Counted from the stretch's first letter, positions 14,560 through 23,247 are shown. The stretch is 39,192 nt of DNA from Sphingomonas sp. Y57 (GCF_001015195.1 NZ_LDES01000106.1:1-39192), one strand, 5' to 3'. A program made the numbers and translations. Notes: generated by a model not told the origin, from the letters alone.

Positions 14560-16650
14560 ATGAAGCTGAAATCCTGTTTGCTTGGAACGTTGGCCGGCAC
14601 GGCCTGCCTCTTCGCGGCGGGCAGTGCCGCCTTTGCGCAGGAGGCCGCCGGCGGCGCCGACTCCGTCGAGGGCAACGACATCGTCGTCACCGCGCGGCAG
14701 CGCTCGGAGAGCCTGCAGCAGGTGCCGGATTCGATCAGCGTCTTCTCTGCCCGGACAATCGAGGAAGCCGGCATCCGCAGCATCGACGACGTCACCGCGT
14801 TGATGCCGAACATCTCGCTGGTCGATTCGCAGGACGCCGGCACGGTCGCGATCAACATCCGCGGGATCGGGCAGGTCCGCAACGGCGAGGCCCCGGTCGC
14901 TCTCGTCGTCGATGGGGTCCAGATGACCTCGACCGACATGATCAAGCAGGCCCTGCTCGACCTCGACCAGATCGAAGTGCTCAAGGGGCCGCAGGGCGCG
15001 CTCTATGGCCGCAACGCGATCGGCGGCGCGATCAACATCACCACGAAGCGGCCGACCAACGAGCTGCAGGGCCGGGTCTCGGTGGACTATGCCAATGGCG
15101 ACGATCGCCGGTTGTCGGGAACGCTGAGCGGTGCGCTGGTACCCGACCGGCTGCTGTTCCGCATCGCGGGCGACTATCGCAAGTTCGACGGCGTCTTCCA
15201 CAACGTCACGCTCGACCGGAAGGTCGACTTCGTCGAGGACCTCAACCTGCGTGGCCGGCTGATCTTCACGCCGACCGAGCGGCTGACGATCGACCTGCGC
15301 GGTTCCTATGGCGATCTGAAGGCCGGCGCCTCCTGGTATATCCCGCTGCCCGACGGCCAGCCGAACAACACCAGCGTGCCGATCCAGAACGATTTTCTCG
15401 GCCGCAGCCCGCGCAAGGTCAAGGACGGGTCGCTCAAGGTCGATTATGAGTTCGATCCCTTCACGCTGAGTTCGATCAGCGCGTTCAACACCACCAGGAT
15501 CGACCTGAGCGAGGATCTCGACTGGTTCCCGCAGTCGATCCTCGGTGCGACCCAGCTCCGCCGCTACGAGAGCTTCACCCAGGAATTCCGCCTGGCGTCA
15601 CCCTCGAGCCAGAAGCTGCGCTGGACGGCGGGCGCCTATCTGCTCGACGCGCGGCGGCGGGTCGATACCGTCGTCCTGATCTCGCCCGATCCGACCGCGT
15701 CGGGGCTGCCGGCCTCGGCCTATATCCCGCTGCCGGCCGCCCGCGCGACCGAGGATATCCTGACCAAGGCCGCCTATGCCCAGCTCAACTACAGCGTCAC
15801 CGAGGCGGTCGAGCTGACCGGCGCGCTGCGTTACGACCACGACCGTCGCGAGCAGACCAACCGGCTCGTGCCGGGGCCGAAGCGCAAGGCCAATTTCGAC
15901 GAATGGCAGCCGAAGGTCTCGGTCAAATATTCGCCGACCCCCGACACCATGATCTACGCGACCGCGGCGCGCGGTTTCCGCAGCGGCGGCTTCAACCCGC
16001 CCAACGCCGTCTTCCCGGCGATCTACAAGCCCGAGGTTGCCGACACGCTGGAGATCGGCAGCAAGAACAGCCTGCTGGACCGCCGGCTGACGCTCAACGC
16101 CGCCGCCTTCTACATGCGCTACAAGGACCAGCAGGTCTTCATCCTGAACGTCGCGGACCAGGGCATCGTCAATGTCGGCAAGACCGACATATACGGTTTC
16201 GAACTGGAGACGCAGCTGCGGCCGGTGCGCAACCTCCAACTCGGCGCGTCGCTCGGCTTCATCGACACCAAGATCAAGGATTTCGACGGCACGGCCCGGT
16301 TCCGCGGCAACCGGGTGCCGCTCACCTATCGCTGGTCCTATACCGCGTTCGGCCAGTATCGGATGCCGGTCGGCGACGATCGCGCGGTCGTCGCGCGGGT
16401 CGACTATTCGGGCCGGACGGGCAACTACTGGCATATCGACAATGCCGACCGGCAGGACGCGGTCCACCTCGTCAACGCCCGGCTGACCTACGACGCCAGG
16501 CGTTACTCGATCGCGCTCTACGCCACCAACCTGTTCAAGGAGCGCTACACCGAGGAATTCTTCGCCAAGGAATTCTCCGCCGGCGCCGCCGACATCCGCT
16601 ACCCGGGCCAGCCGCGCCGCTACGGCGTCTCGGCAACCCTGAACTTCTGA
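14560..16650 (+). CDS. TonB-dependent outer membrane receptor
   Basis: 696 residues. A signal peptide ends at AAFAQ, and a TonB-box-like segment NDIVVTARQR follows. The plug domain contains SIDDVTALMPNISLV, NIRGIGQVRNGEAPVALVVDGV and the signature IEVLKGPQGALYGRNAIGGAINITTK. A 22-strand barrel runs to the C-terminal YGVSATLNF with terminal Phe. It imports a ligand across the outer membrane using TonB energy. GGGGAAG precedes the ATG. It is followed after 11 bases by a Rieske oxygenase, an SRPBCC protein and a CoA ligase, so the ligand is probably the oxygenase substrate (an aromatic or other hydrophobic molecule) rather than iron. There is no siderophore gene nearby. Confidence 0.93.
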   Translation: MKLKSCLLGTLAGTACLFAAGSAAFAQEAAGGADSVEGNDIVVTARQRSESLQQVPDSISVFSARTIEEAGIRSIDDVTALMPNISLVDSQDAGTVAINIRGIGQVRNGEAPVALVVDGVQMTSTDMIKQALLDLDQIEVLKGPQGALYGRNAIGGAINITTKRPTNELQGRVSVDYANGDDRRLSGTLSGALVPDRLLFRIAGDYRKFDGVFHNVTLDRKVDFVEDLNLRGRLIFTPTERLTIDLRGSYGDLKAGASWYIPLPDGQPNNTSVPIQNDFLGRSPRKVKDGSLKVDYEFDPFTLSSISAFNTTRIDLSEDLDWFPQSILGATQLRRYESFTQEFRLASPSSQKLRWTAGAYLLDARRRVDTVVLISPDPTASGLPASAYIPLPAARATEDILTKAAYAQLNYSVTEAVELTGALRYDHDRREQTNRLVPGPKRKANFDEWQPKVSVKYSPTPDTMIYATAARGFRSGGFNPPNAVFPAIYKPEVADTLEIGSKNSLLDRRLTLNAAAFYMRYKDQQVFILNVADQGIVNVGKTDIYGFELETQLRPVRNLQLGASLGFIDTKIKDFDGTARFRGNRVPLTYRWSYTAFGQYRMPVGDDRAVVARVDYSGRTGNYWHIDNADRQDAVHLVNARLTYDARRYSIALYATNLFKERYTEEFFAKEFSAGAADIRYPGQPRRYGVSATLNF

Positions 16651-16661
16651 CGGGGTCATCC

Positions 16662-17714
16662 ATGTCCAAGCAAGCACGCGACCTTGAGGATTTCTTCCAT
16701 GGCCGGACCGCGGCGATCCAGCTGATCGACCGCCGCCGCCATGGACGGGACGTCACCTATGAAGGGGAGGGTGGCCTGTTCACCCAGAGCTGGTTCCCGC
16801 TGTGCCGGTCCAGCGACGTGGCGCCGGGCGCGGTCCTGGGCCGCAACTTCCTCGACGGCCGGGTCGCGGTCTACCGGACGGAGGACGGCACGGCCAACGT
16901 GGTCAGCGCCTATTGCCCCCACAACGGCGCCGACCTGTCGATCGGGAAGGTGACGGGCGATCGTCTGGTCTGCGCCTTCCACCACTGGGAGTTCGACCGG
17001 AGCGGCCGGTGCAGCCGCACCCCCACGGGGGACCGGATCGTCGAGGGGATGAAGGTCTTCCGCTATCCGGTGCAGGAGCGCTTCGGCCTGATCTGGGCGT
17101 TCAACGGAACCGAGCCGCTGTTCGACCTGCCGGAACTCGGCTTCCCGGATGACGAGCTCGCCTTCCATGCCGAGATCCCCAGCCTCGACCTGCTGGCGGA
17201 TCCCTGGGTGTTCATGTGCAACACGTCCGACTTCAATCATATCGAGGTGGTCCACGGGATCGACATCCAGGGCGACGCGACCAGCGACATCAACTGGCAC
17301 GAGTTCGGCTACGACTACGACCTGAAGGGGCGCTTCCGGGAGACCGGTGCGGCGATCGAGTACAAGGTGGGCATTCGCGGCTCGAACATCTTCTACCAGA
17401 TGGGCAGCCTGAACGGCCGCTGGTTCGCCTTCCTCTATCCATGCGGCATCCACCGCCCCGGCACGCTGCGCAGCTATTTCGTCATCGCGACCCGCAAGTC
17501 CGACGGAACGCCCGAAGACGATGCGCGCGTGGCGGAGACGCTCGACTTCGCCCAGAAACTTGAGGTCGCGGTGGTCGACCAGGATGTCGAGATCCTCAAC
17601 AGCATCCGCTTCACGCGCGGCATGTTCACCCGCAGCGACAGGGCGCTGGGGCGCTTCGTCGATTATCTGAAGACCTATCCGCGCGCTCACCCCGGCGCGG
17701 ACTTCATTCGATAG
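16662..17714 (+). CDS. Rieske oxygenase, VanA/KshA-like oxygenase component
   Basis: 350 residues, the shorter length typical of VanA, KshA and related homotrimeric oxygenases. The Rieske ligands are C85-x-H87 (CPHNGADL) and C104-x2-H107 (CAFHHW). The iron site is D190-x2-H193-x4-H198 in TSDFNHIEVVHG with the standard bridging Asp, and a further Asp in VVDQDVEIL (306 or 308) supplies the third ligand. It needs an electron donor, but no reductase lies next to it. The ATG at 16662 has a weak GGGG upstream; the much longer open frame overlaps the receptor gene and is not used. It is followed by an SRPBCC gene after 10 bases. Substrate unknown; candidates are methoxyaromatics, sterols or terpenoids. 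Confidence 0.9.
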   Translation: MSKQARDLEDFFHGRTAAIQLIDRRRHGRDVTYEGEGGLFTQSWFPLCRSSDVAPGAVLGRNFLDGRVAVYRTEDGTANVVSAYCPHNGADLSIGKVTGDRLVCAFHHWEFDRSGRCSRTPTGDRIVEGMKVFRYPVQERFGLIWAFNGTEPLFDLPELGFPDDELAFHAEIPSLDLLADPWVFMCNTSDFNHIEVVHGIDIQGDATSDINWHEFGYDYDLKGRFRETGAAIEYKVGIRGSNIFYQMGSLNGRWFAFLYPCGIHRPGTLRSYFVIATRKSDGTPEDDARVAETLDFAQKLEVAVVDQDVEILNSIRFTRGMFTRSDRALGRFVDYLKTYPRAHPGADFIR

Positions 17715-17724
17715 GGAGGGGCGC

Positions 17725-18189
17725 ATGGAGACGGTGGCGGTCGCGCAGCGGATCGAGGCACCGGCCGACGAGGTCTGGGCGCTGGTCGGCGATTTCGGCG
17801 GCGATGTCCTGACGCGGGGCTATGTCGCACGGGTCGAGGTGGCGGGGCGAGGCATCGGTGCGCGGCGCACCTATCATCTCGAGCCGTCCATCGGCGGCGG
17901 CGCGGTGGTCGAACGGCTGGTCGAGCTGGACGATGCCGAGCGCGCGATCGGCTATGACATGGTCGATTATGGCCCGCTGCCCTGGGCCGAGTATGGCGGG
18001 CGGATTACCGTGACGCCGGCGGGCCCCGACGCCTGCATCCTCGTCGTCCGGACCCGTTTCCTGCCGCTCGATCCCGCACGCGGCGAGGAGCTGCGCGGAC
18101 TGTCCCGCGGCAATATCGGCCATTATTTCGATAATGTCCGGGCCGCTGTGGGCGTCGGGACCACGGAGGCGCTTGTCGGATCGGCCTGA
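17725..18189 (+). CDS. SRPBCC family (polyketide cyclase/START-like) protein
   Basis: 154 residues. VAVAQRIEAPADEVWALVGDFGG is the first strand-helix of the START/Bet v1-like helix-grip fold, VVERLVELDDAERAIGYDMVDYGPLPWAEYGGRITVTPAG the central sheet, and the final long helix GEELRGLSRGNIGHYFDNVRAAV closes the ligand cavity. Such proteins bind hydrophobic molecules or catalyse cyclisation or hydrolysis. GGAGGGGCGC precedes the ATG. It lies between the VanA/KshA-like oxygenase and the CoA ligase in a plus-strand operon and may bind or process the oxygenase product. Confidence 0.87.
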   Translation: METVAVAQRIEAPADEVWALVGDFGGDVLTRGYVARVEVAGRGIGARRTYHLEPSIGGGAVVERLVELDDAERAIGYDMVDYGPLPWAEYGGRITVTPAGPDACILVVRTRFLPLDPARGEELRGLSRGNIGHYFDNVRAAVGVGTTEALVGSA

Positions 18190-18236
18190 TCGATGGCAGC
18201 TTGCCGCCAAACCCTGATCGAAGGGGGGAGGATGGC

Positions 18237-19805
18237 ATGAACGGATCGATGCTCGACTGGCCGCTGACGCTCGACCGGATTCTGGTCCATGCGGAGCGGT
18301 GGCACCCGGACCAGGCAGTGGTCGGCGTGGCATCCGACGGAGGCATGCAGCGGCGGACCTATGCCGAATGTGCGGATCGCGCGCGCCGGCTGTCGGCGGC
18401 GCTGCTCGCGCACGGCATCGGCCCCGGCGACCGGGTTGCCACGCTCGGCTGGAACACGCTCCCGCATTTCGAGGCGTGGTACGCGATCATGGGCATCGGC
18501 GCAGTGTGCCATACGCTCAACCTGCGGATGGACGCGACGCAGCTCGCCTGGATCGCGCGTGACGCGGGGGACCGGCTGTTGCTCGTGGACCCCGCGCTGC
18601 TGCCGGTGGCGGAGGCGGTGCGCGCCCTTTGCCCGGCGATCGAGGAGGTCATCGTGCTGGGCGCGGGCACCGACGCGCTGGTCGCGGCGCATGAGCCGGC
18701 CCGCTGGGGAGGCTTCGGCGAGGATCAGCCCGCCGGGCTCTGCTACACATCGGGCACCACCGGCGATCCCAAGGGGGTGCTCTACACCCACCGCTCCAAC
18801 TTCCTCCACACGCTGGCGATCGTCCAGCCCGACCTGTTCGGCATCGGCGCCGCCGACAGCGTGTTGCCGATCGTTCCGATGTTTCACGCCAATGCCTGGG
18901 GCATCACCTTCGCCGCCCCCGCCGTCGGCGCGAAGCTGGTGCTGCCCGGCGCGCGGCTCGATGGCGCCAGCGTCCACCGTCTCATTGCCGAGGAGGGGGT
19001 GACGATGTCGGCGGCCGTGCCGACCGTGTGGCAGGGGTTGCTCGACCATCTCGATCATGCGGGGGGCGGCCTGGCGCCGCTGCGCCGCGTCGTGATCGGC
19101 GGATCGGCCTGCCCGCCGTCGATGCAGCGTCGTCTGGCCGACCATTACGGCGTCGAGGTCCGCCATGCCTGGGGCATGACCGAATTGTCGCCGCTCGGCA
19201 CGGTTGCGGCCCCCAGCGCGGCCTCGGCGGCGCTGCCGCCGGAGGAGGCGCGCCGGCTGCTCCAGTCGCAGGGCCGTCCGCCGCTCGGCGTTGATCTCAG
19301 GGTGATAAGCGACGATCCGGCCGCCGGGCCGGACGCGCCGGGACGGCTGTTCGCGAGGGGCTATGCCACGGTCGGCCGCTATTTCGGGAAGGATGCCCCC
19401 GCCACCGACGCGGAAGGCTGGTTCGAAACCGGCGACGTCGCGGTGATCGACCACGGCTTCCTCCACATTACCGACCGCGACAAGGACGTCGTCAAGTCAG
19501 GCGGCGAATGGATCAGTTCGCAGGGGTTGGAGGCGATCGCCGCCGAGCATCCGGCTGTCGCGCATTGCGCGGTTATCGCCGCCGATTGCGATCGCTGGGG
19601 GGAGCGGCCCCTCCTCGTCGTCCAGCTTCGCGAAGGCGAGGATTGTTCGGATGCGTCGCTGTTGGAGGCGTTCGACGGGGCGGTGCCGCGCTGGTGGGTC
19701 CCCGACGGGATCGTCCGGGTCGGGGCCATGCCGTTGGGCGCTACCGGCAAGATCGACAAGCGTGCGCTGCGGGCCGCGTATCGCGGGCATTTGCGCGCGT
19801 CCTGA
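18237..19805 (+). CDS. AMP-forming acyl-CoA synthetase
   Basis: 522 residues. The P-loop motif YTSGTTGDPKG is at 170-180, PMFHANAWG is the substrate/adenylate motif common in medium- and long-chain fatty acyl-CoA ligases, WGMTELSP is the adenylate site, GWFETGDVAVIDHGFLHITDRDKDVVKSGGEWIS is the hinge block, and GATGKIDKRALR carries the C-terminal catalytic Lys. It converts a carboxylic acid to its CoA thioester through an acyl-AMP. I chose the ATG at 18237 because AGGGGGGAGG lies just upstream. It ends the receptor/oxygenase operon, so it probably activates the acid made or imported by that system. Specificity for fatty versus aryl acids cannot be fixed. Confidence 0.92.
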   Translation: MNGSMLDWPLTLDRILVHAERWHPDQAVVGVASDGGMQRRTYAECADRARRLSAALLAHGIGPGDRVATLGWNTLPHFEAWYAIMGIGAVCHTLNLRMDATQLAWIARDAGDRLLLVDPALLPVAEAVRALCPAIEEVIVLGAGTDALVAAHEPARWGGFGEDQPAGLCYTSGTTGDPKGVLYTHRSNFLHTLAIVQPDLFGIGAADSVLPIVPMFHANAWGITFAAPAVGAKLVLPGARLDGASVHRLIAEEGVTMSAAVPTVWQGLLDHLDHAGGGLAPLRRVVIGGSACPPSMQRRLADHYGVEVRHAWGMTELSPLGTVAAPSAASAALPPEEARRLLQSQGRPPLGVDLRVISDDPAAGPDAPGRLFARGYATVGRYFGKDAPATDAEGWFETGDVAVIDHGFLHITDRDKDVVKSGGEWISSQGLEAIAAEHPAVAHCAVIAADCDRWGERPLLVVQLREGEDCSDASLLEAFDGAVPRWWVPDGIVRVGAMPLGATGKIDKRALRAAYRGHLRAS

Positions 19806-19826
19806 GAGGAGAGGCCTGAAAAAGAG

Positions 19827-19890
19827 GGAAGCGAGCCCGCTCGAGGCGGAGCCGGGCCCGCTTCCGTACCGCCCTGGGACCATAGGGCGG
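19827..19890. terminator. Two consecutive hairpins between convergent genes
   Basis: GGAAGCG-A-GCCCG (19827-19839) pairs with CGGGC-C-CGCTTCC (19853-19865) over 12 pairs with one mismatch. A second stem is CCGCCCT (19869-19875) with AGGGCGG (19884-19890). They end the CoA ligase operon and the convergent small-protein gene. No T-tract is visible after either stem on the plus strand. Confidence 0.7.
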
Positions 19891-19900
19891 CGGGGGGAAT

Positions 19901-20161
19901 TCAGCTTGTGGGCGTTGCCTTCGCGGACTCGGCGGCACGGCAGGCCTCCGTCGGCCGGGCAGGGAGGGTCGCGGCGACACGATTGCCCGAGGGATCGGTG
20001 CGGACGGCGGCGCAGGGCTGCGGCGCGACCGGCCGGAAGGCGCGCGCGTGGAGCTTGCCCGGCGGCACAGCGACCTCCCGATGCGTGGTGCGCAGGTCGG
20101 CGGCGACCAGCGGCGACGCTGCGAGCAGCGTCAGCGAGACAGCGGACAGGATCAGGCGCAT
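19901..20161 (-). CDS. Small secreted protein, unknown function
   Basis: 86 residues. A textbook signal peptide (MRLILSAVSLTLLAASPLVAA) precedes a 65-residue basic mature region with two Cys (PQPCAAV and TEACRAA) that could form one disulfide, ending in a Lys/Ser/Thr-rich tail. GGAG lies 9 bases before the ATG at 20159-20161. That site sits in the loop of an inverted repeat (20161-20190) whose right arm touches the start codon. No family recognised. It is divergent from the OmpR-type regulator and may be under its control, by position only. Confidence 0.65.
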   Translation of the reverse strand: MRLILSAVSLTLLAASPLVAADLRTTHREVAVPPGKLHARAFRPVAPQPCAAVRTDPSGNRVAATLPARPTEACRAAESAKATPTS

Positions 20162-20190
20162 CGTCGATCTCCGATATCGATTATCGACGA
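20161..20190 (-). promoter_or_regulatory. Inverted repeat enclosing the ribosome-binding site of the small secreted protein
   Basis: TCGTCGAT (20161-20168) and ATCGACGA (20183-20190) are perfect 8-bp arms around a 14-base spacer. In the minus-strand mRNA the GGAG sits at the end of the loop and the second arm finishes on the A of the start codon. It could be a translational control hairpin or a DNA operator. Confidence 0.45.
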
Positions 20191-20399
20191 GCAGCTAGGC
20201 ATGTCGCGTTGCTCACGGATCGCGATCGTGTAAAGAATTATGTCCGCGCGCCGGGGGCAGTCTCTCGCGGCGGTTGCGAGAGCATTTCAAACTGTTGCTG
20301 CGGCGAGGCCGTGTCGGTTTTTGCGCGCTGCAACCGTTGACGCTCTTCCCCCGCGTACATAGGTGCGGAGACGATCACCCCGTATCGAGGCTACCTATC
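20191..20399. other. Intergenic divergent promoter region, no gene seen
   Basis: About 210 bases between the small secreted protein and the response regulator. It contains a short palindrome GATCGCGATC (20218-20227) and no open frame I trust. Promoters for both directions should lie here, but I see no convincing -35/-10 pair. Confidence 0.4.
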
Positions 20400-21110
20400 G
20401 TGACGTCGAGTACCATATTGCTGGTCGAGGATGATCCGTCGCTCCGCGTCCTGACGGCGCGTGCGTTACAGGAAAACGGCTATGTCGTGCGCCCCGCCGC
20501 GACCGGGCCCGAGATGTGGATTGCCTTCAACGCCGAGCCGATCGACCTGATCATCCTGGACATCATGTTGCCCGGCACCAACGGCATCGAGCTGTGCCGC
20601 CAGCTCCGGCAGAAGAGCGACGTTCCGATCATCTTCATCAGCGCCAAGGGTAGCGAGACCGATCGTGTCATCGGGCTCGAGATCGGCGCCGACGACTATC
20701 TCGCCAAACCGTTCGGCACGCGCGAGCTGATGGCGCGGGTGCGCGCCGTGCTGCGCCGCGGCGGCATGGACCGGCAGAACGAACAGAGCCGCCGCAACGA
20801 GGCGCGCTTCGACGGCTGGCAGGTCAATTTCCCGCGCCGCGAGCTGACCTCGCCCAGCGGCGCCGTCGTCGACCTGACCGGCGCCGAGTTCGACCTGCTG
20901 TCGAGCTTCCTGCACAACGCTCAGCGGGTGATCGCCCGCGAACGGCTGATCGAGCTGTCACGGACGCGGCTGGGGGATGCTTCCGACCGCAGTATCGACG
21001 TGCTGGTCAGCCGGTTGCGCCGCAAGCTTCAGGGTGAGGGCCGCGAGGCGCCGATCACCACCGTCCGGGGCGTCGGCTACATGTTCAATGCCGAGGTGAC
21101 CCGCACTTGA
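20400..21110 (+). CDS. OmpR-family response regulator
   Basis: 236 residues from a GTG start at 20400. The receiver domain has the acidic pair E10-D11-D12, the phosphoacceptor D54 in DLIILDIMLPG, a conserved Ser in FISAKG and the switch Lys in DDYLAKPFG. The C-terminal winged-helix OmpR domain shows LTGAEFDLLSSFLHNAQRVIARERL, then DRSIDVLVSRLRRKL and ITTVRGVGYMF. GAGG precedes the GTG at good spacing; the longer frame upstream has no receiver residues. The stop overlaps the sensor kinase start by 3 bases, giving a coupled two-component pair. Possible targets include the carbonic anhydrase/transporter genes just downstream, but no site supports this. Confidence 0.92.
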   Translation: MTSSTILLVEDDPSLRVLTARALQENGYVVRPAATGPEMWIAFNAEPIDLIILDIMLPGTNGIELCRQLRQKSDVPIIFISAKGSETDRVIGLEIGADDYLAKPFGTRELMARVRAVLRRGGMDRQNEQSRRNEARFDGWQVNFPRRELTSPSGAVVDLTGAEFDLLSSFLHNAQRVIARERLIELSRTRLGDASDRSIDVLVSRLRRKLQGEGREAPITTVRGVGYMFNAEVTRT

Positions 21111-22441
21111 TCCATCTCGTGCGCCCATCGCTGGGGTTGGTCGGGCGGATCCTGGTCATCCTGCTGCTGACGGTCACGGTCGAATTCTGCACCAGCACAT
21201 TGCTTTACGAGCGCGCGAGCCAGTTCTCGCTGCGCGAGGATGAGGCCCACCGGCTGGCCGAGCATCTCGTCATCACCCGCAAGCTGATTGCCGAGCGTCC
21301 GGTCCATGAGCGGGCGATGATGGCCTCGCTGCTCACCACCGATCGCTACGACGTCCGCTGGGGAGCGACCGAGCCGCCGCCGCCGCCGATGGCGCCGGAG
21401 TTGCGGGAGATGCGGGAGCAGATCGTCACCTGGGAGCCGTCGCTGGCCGATTCCAACGTCCGGCTGCGGCTCAAGTCGCCAGGGCTCAACTCCATGGTGG
21501 TTGGCGGCATGACCCTCCCCGACGGGAGTTGGATCCATTTCGGCACGCGCGACGTCGCCTCCGGCTGGGACCTCGCGATCGGGCGGGTGATGCTGGCGCT
21601 GGTCCCCGCGATCGGTCTGCTGGTGATCGGGAGCCTGCTGATACGCAACACGCTCAAACCGGTGCGCATGCTCGCCCAGGCGGCCGAGCGCTATGGCTAT
21701 GGGGATCGCGTCATCCTGCCCGAGATCGGCACCGGTGAGGTATTGCGGGTGATCCGGGCGTTCAACGCGATGCAGGATCGTATCCAGCGGCTGATCGCCG
21801 ACCGCACCCAGGCGCTGGCGGCGGTCGGCCATGACCTGCGGACCCCGATCGCGCGGCTACGGCTGCGGATCGACATGATCGGCGATGGCGCGGCGCGCGA
21901 CGCGATGCAGCGGGACGCGATCGAGATGGAAACCATGATCGGTTCGCTGCTGGCTTTCCTGGGCGGCGAGGAGAGCGACCAGCCGATGGTCCGGACCGAC
22001 CTGGCGGTAATGGCGGCCACCCGCGTCGACGACGCAACCGACGAGGGGCATCGCATCCGTTACGAGGGACCCGAGCATCTCGACGCCTATGTACGCCTCT
22101 ACGACCTCAAGCGTGCGCTCGACAATCTCGTCACCAATGCGTTGCGCCACGGCAAGGATGTCGTGGTCCAGGTCGAGAGGAACGACGACCGGGTGATCCT
22201 GCGCGTGCTCGACGACGGGCCGGGCATCCCGGAGGCGCGTCTCGAGGATGTTCGCCAGCCCTTCGTCCGGCTCGATACCGCACGTCGCCGCAATACAGAG
22301 GGCCTCGGCCTCGGCCTCGCCATCGTCGAGCGGATCGTGCGGGCTCATGCCGGCACGCTGCGCCTCTCGAACCGGCCGACCGGCGGGTTGATGGCGGAGA
22401 TCGATCTGCCGATCGACGGACGGGCTTCAGCCATCGGGTGA
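21107..22441 (+). CDS. EnvZ-like sensor histidine kinase
   Basis: 444 residues from a TTG start that overlaps the regulator's TGA. The first membrane helix is residues 10-30 (LGLVGRILVILLLTVTVEFC), a periplasmic domain of about 125 residues follows, and the second helix is VMLALVPAIGLLVIGSLLI. The HAMP segment comes next, then HisKA with H242 in AAVGHDLRTPIARLRLR, then HATPase with N box NLVTNALRHG, G1 DDGPGIPE and G2 GLGLGLAIVERIV. It phosphorylates the cognate OmpR-type regulator in response to a periplasmic or membrane signal. The periplasmic domain carries a PPPPPMAP stretch, as in several EnvZ relatives. The signal is unknown. Confidence 0.9.
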   Translation: MIHLVRPSLGLVGRILVILLLTVTVEFCTSTLLYERASQFSLREDEAHRLAEHLVITRKLIAERPVHERAMMASLLTTDRYDVRWGATEPPPPPMAPELREMREQIVTWEPSLADSNVRLRLKSPGLNSMVVGGMTLPDGSWIHFGTRDVASGWDLAIGRVMLALVPAIGLLVIGSLLIRNTLKPVRMLAQAAERYGYGDRVILPEIGTGEVLRVIRAFNAMQDRIQRLIADRTQALAAVGHDLRTPIARLRLRIDMIGDGAARDAMQRDAIEMETMIGSLLAFLGGEESDQPMVRTDLAVMAATRVDDATDEGHRIRYEGPEHLDAYVRLYDLKRALDNLVTNALRHGKDVVVQVERNDDRVILRVLDDGPGIPEARLEDVRQPFVRLDTARRRNTEGLGLGLAIVERIVRAHAGTLRLSNRPTGGLMAEIDLPIDGRASAIG

Positions 22442-22557
22442 CGGCGGACGCCGCATAGCAATGATTTTTTACAGGGGCGCTGCGCTGCGGCAAAAACGCT
22501 CCCCTATCTCCGGACTCCATGATGCCGGTCGCATGACCATATCCTAGGAGTCCTACG

Positions 22558-23247
22558 ATGAATGAGCTGATCGGTCGCGTTTTCAGCTTTCAGGAGCATG
22601 TGTTCACCAGCAACAGCGATCTGTACGGGAAGCTTGCCCGCGACGGGCAGAGCCCCAAGGCGCTGATGATATCCTGCGCGGATTCGCGCGTCGTCCCCGA
22701 ATATATCGTGCAGGCAGCGCCCGGCGACCTGTTCGTCTGCCGGAACGCCGGCAACATCGTCCCGCCCTTCTCGCAGGCCAATGGCGGCGTATCGTCGACG
22801 GTCGAATATGCGGTGATGGTGCTGGGTGTCCGCGACATCATCGTCTGCGGCCATTCGGACTGCGGCGCGATGAAGGCGCTGTGCAGCCCCGGCTCGCTCG
22901 ACGGCATGCCCAACGTCGCCGCCTGGCTGCGCCACTCGCATGCCGCGCAGAAGGTCGCCGAGGATGCCTATCCGCATATCTCCGGCGCGGACAGGGTGCG
23001 CGTCCTCGCGCTCGAGAACGTCGTTGGCCAGCTCGCCCATCTCCGCACCCACCCGTCGGTCGCCTCGGCGATCGCACGGGGCGAGATGGCGCTGCACGGC
23101 TGGTATGTCGACATCCATGCCGGCGAGGTGCTCGCGCTCGATGGCGAAACCGAGCGCTTCCTGCCGCTCGCCGCCGATCGTCCGCTGCCGGTCGCGCTCC
23201 AGGCCGCGTCGCGCCGCGCCGCCGATGTGCTGGAGGCCGCCGAATGA
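22558..23247 (+). CDS. Beta-class carbonic anhydrase
   Basis: 229 residues. The zinc ligands are C40 (in SCADSRVVPE, with D42 and R44 as the conserved dyad), H99 and C102 (GHSDCGAMKAL). RNAGNIVPP is the usual active-site loop. It interconverts CO2 and bicarbonate in the cytoplasm. GGAG lies 8 bases before the ATG. The stop codon overlaps the ATG of the SulP transporter gene (ATGA), a common arrangement in which the anhydrase and a bicarbonate transporter work together. Confidence 0.95.
   Translation: MNELIGRVFSFQEHVFTSNSDLYGKLARDGQSPKALMISCADSRVVPEYIVQAAPGDLFVCRNAGNIVPPFSQANGGVSSTVEYAVMVLGVRDIIVCGHSDCGAMKALCSPGSLDGMPNVAAWLRHSHAAQKVAEDAYPHISGADRVRVLALENVVGQLAHLRTHPSVASAIARGEMALHGWYVDIHAGEVLALDGETERFLPLAADRPLPVALQAASRRAADVLEAAE

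Noticed and set aside
15903-16661. Long open frame in front of the VanA/KshA-like oxygenase suggesting a fusion
   Set aside because: It is the out-of-frame shadow of the TonB receptor, Arg/Pro/Gln-rich with no domain; the oxygenase has its own start at 16662.
22460-22475. AATGATTTTTTACAGG upstream of the carbonic anhydrase, resembling the right half of the 24-bp dyad copy at 2003-2026
   Set aside because: The left arm is absent and alignment needs a one-base gap, so it is more likely a chance AT-rich promoter stretch.
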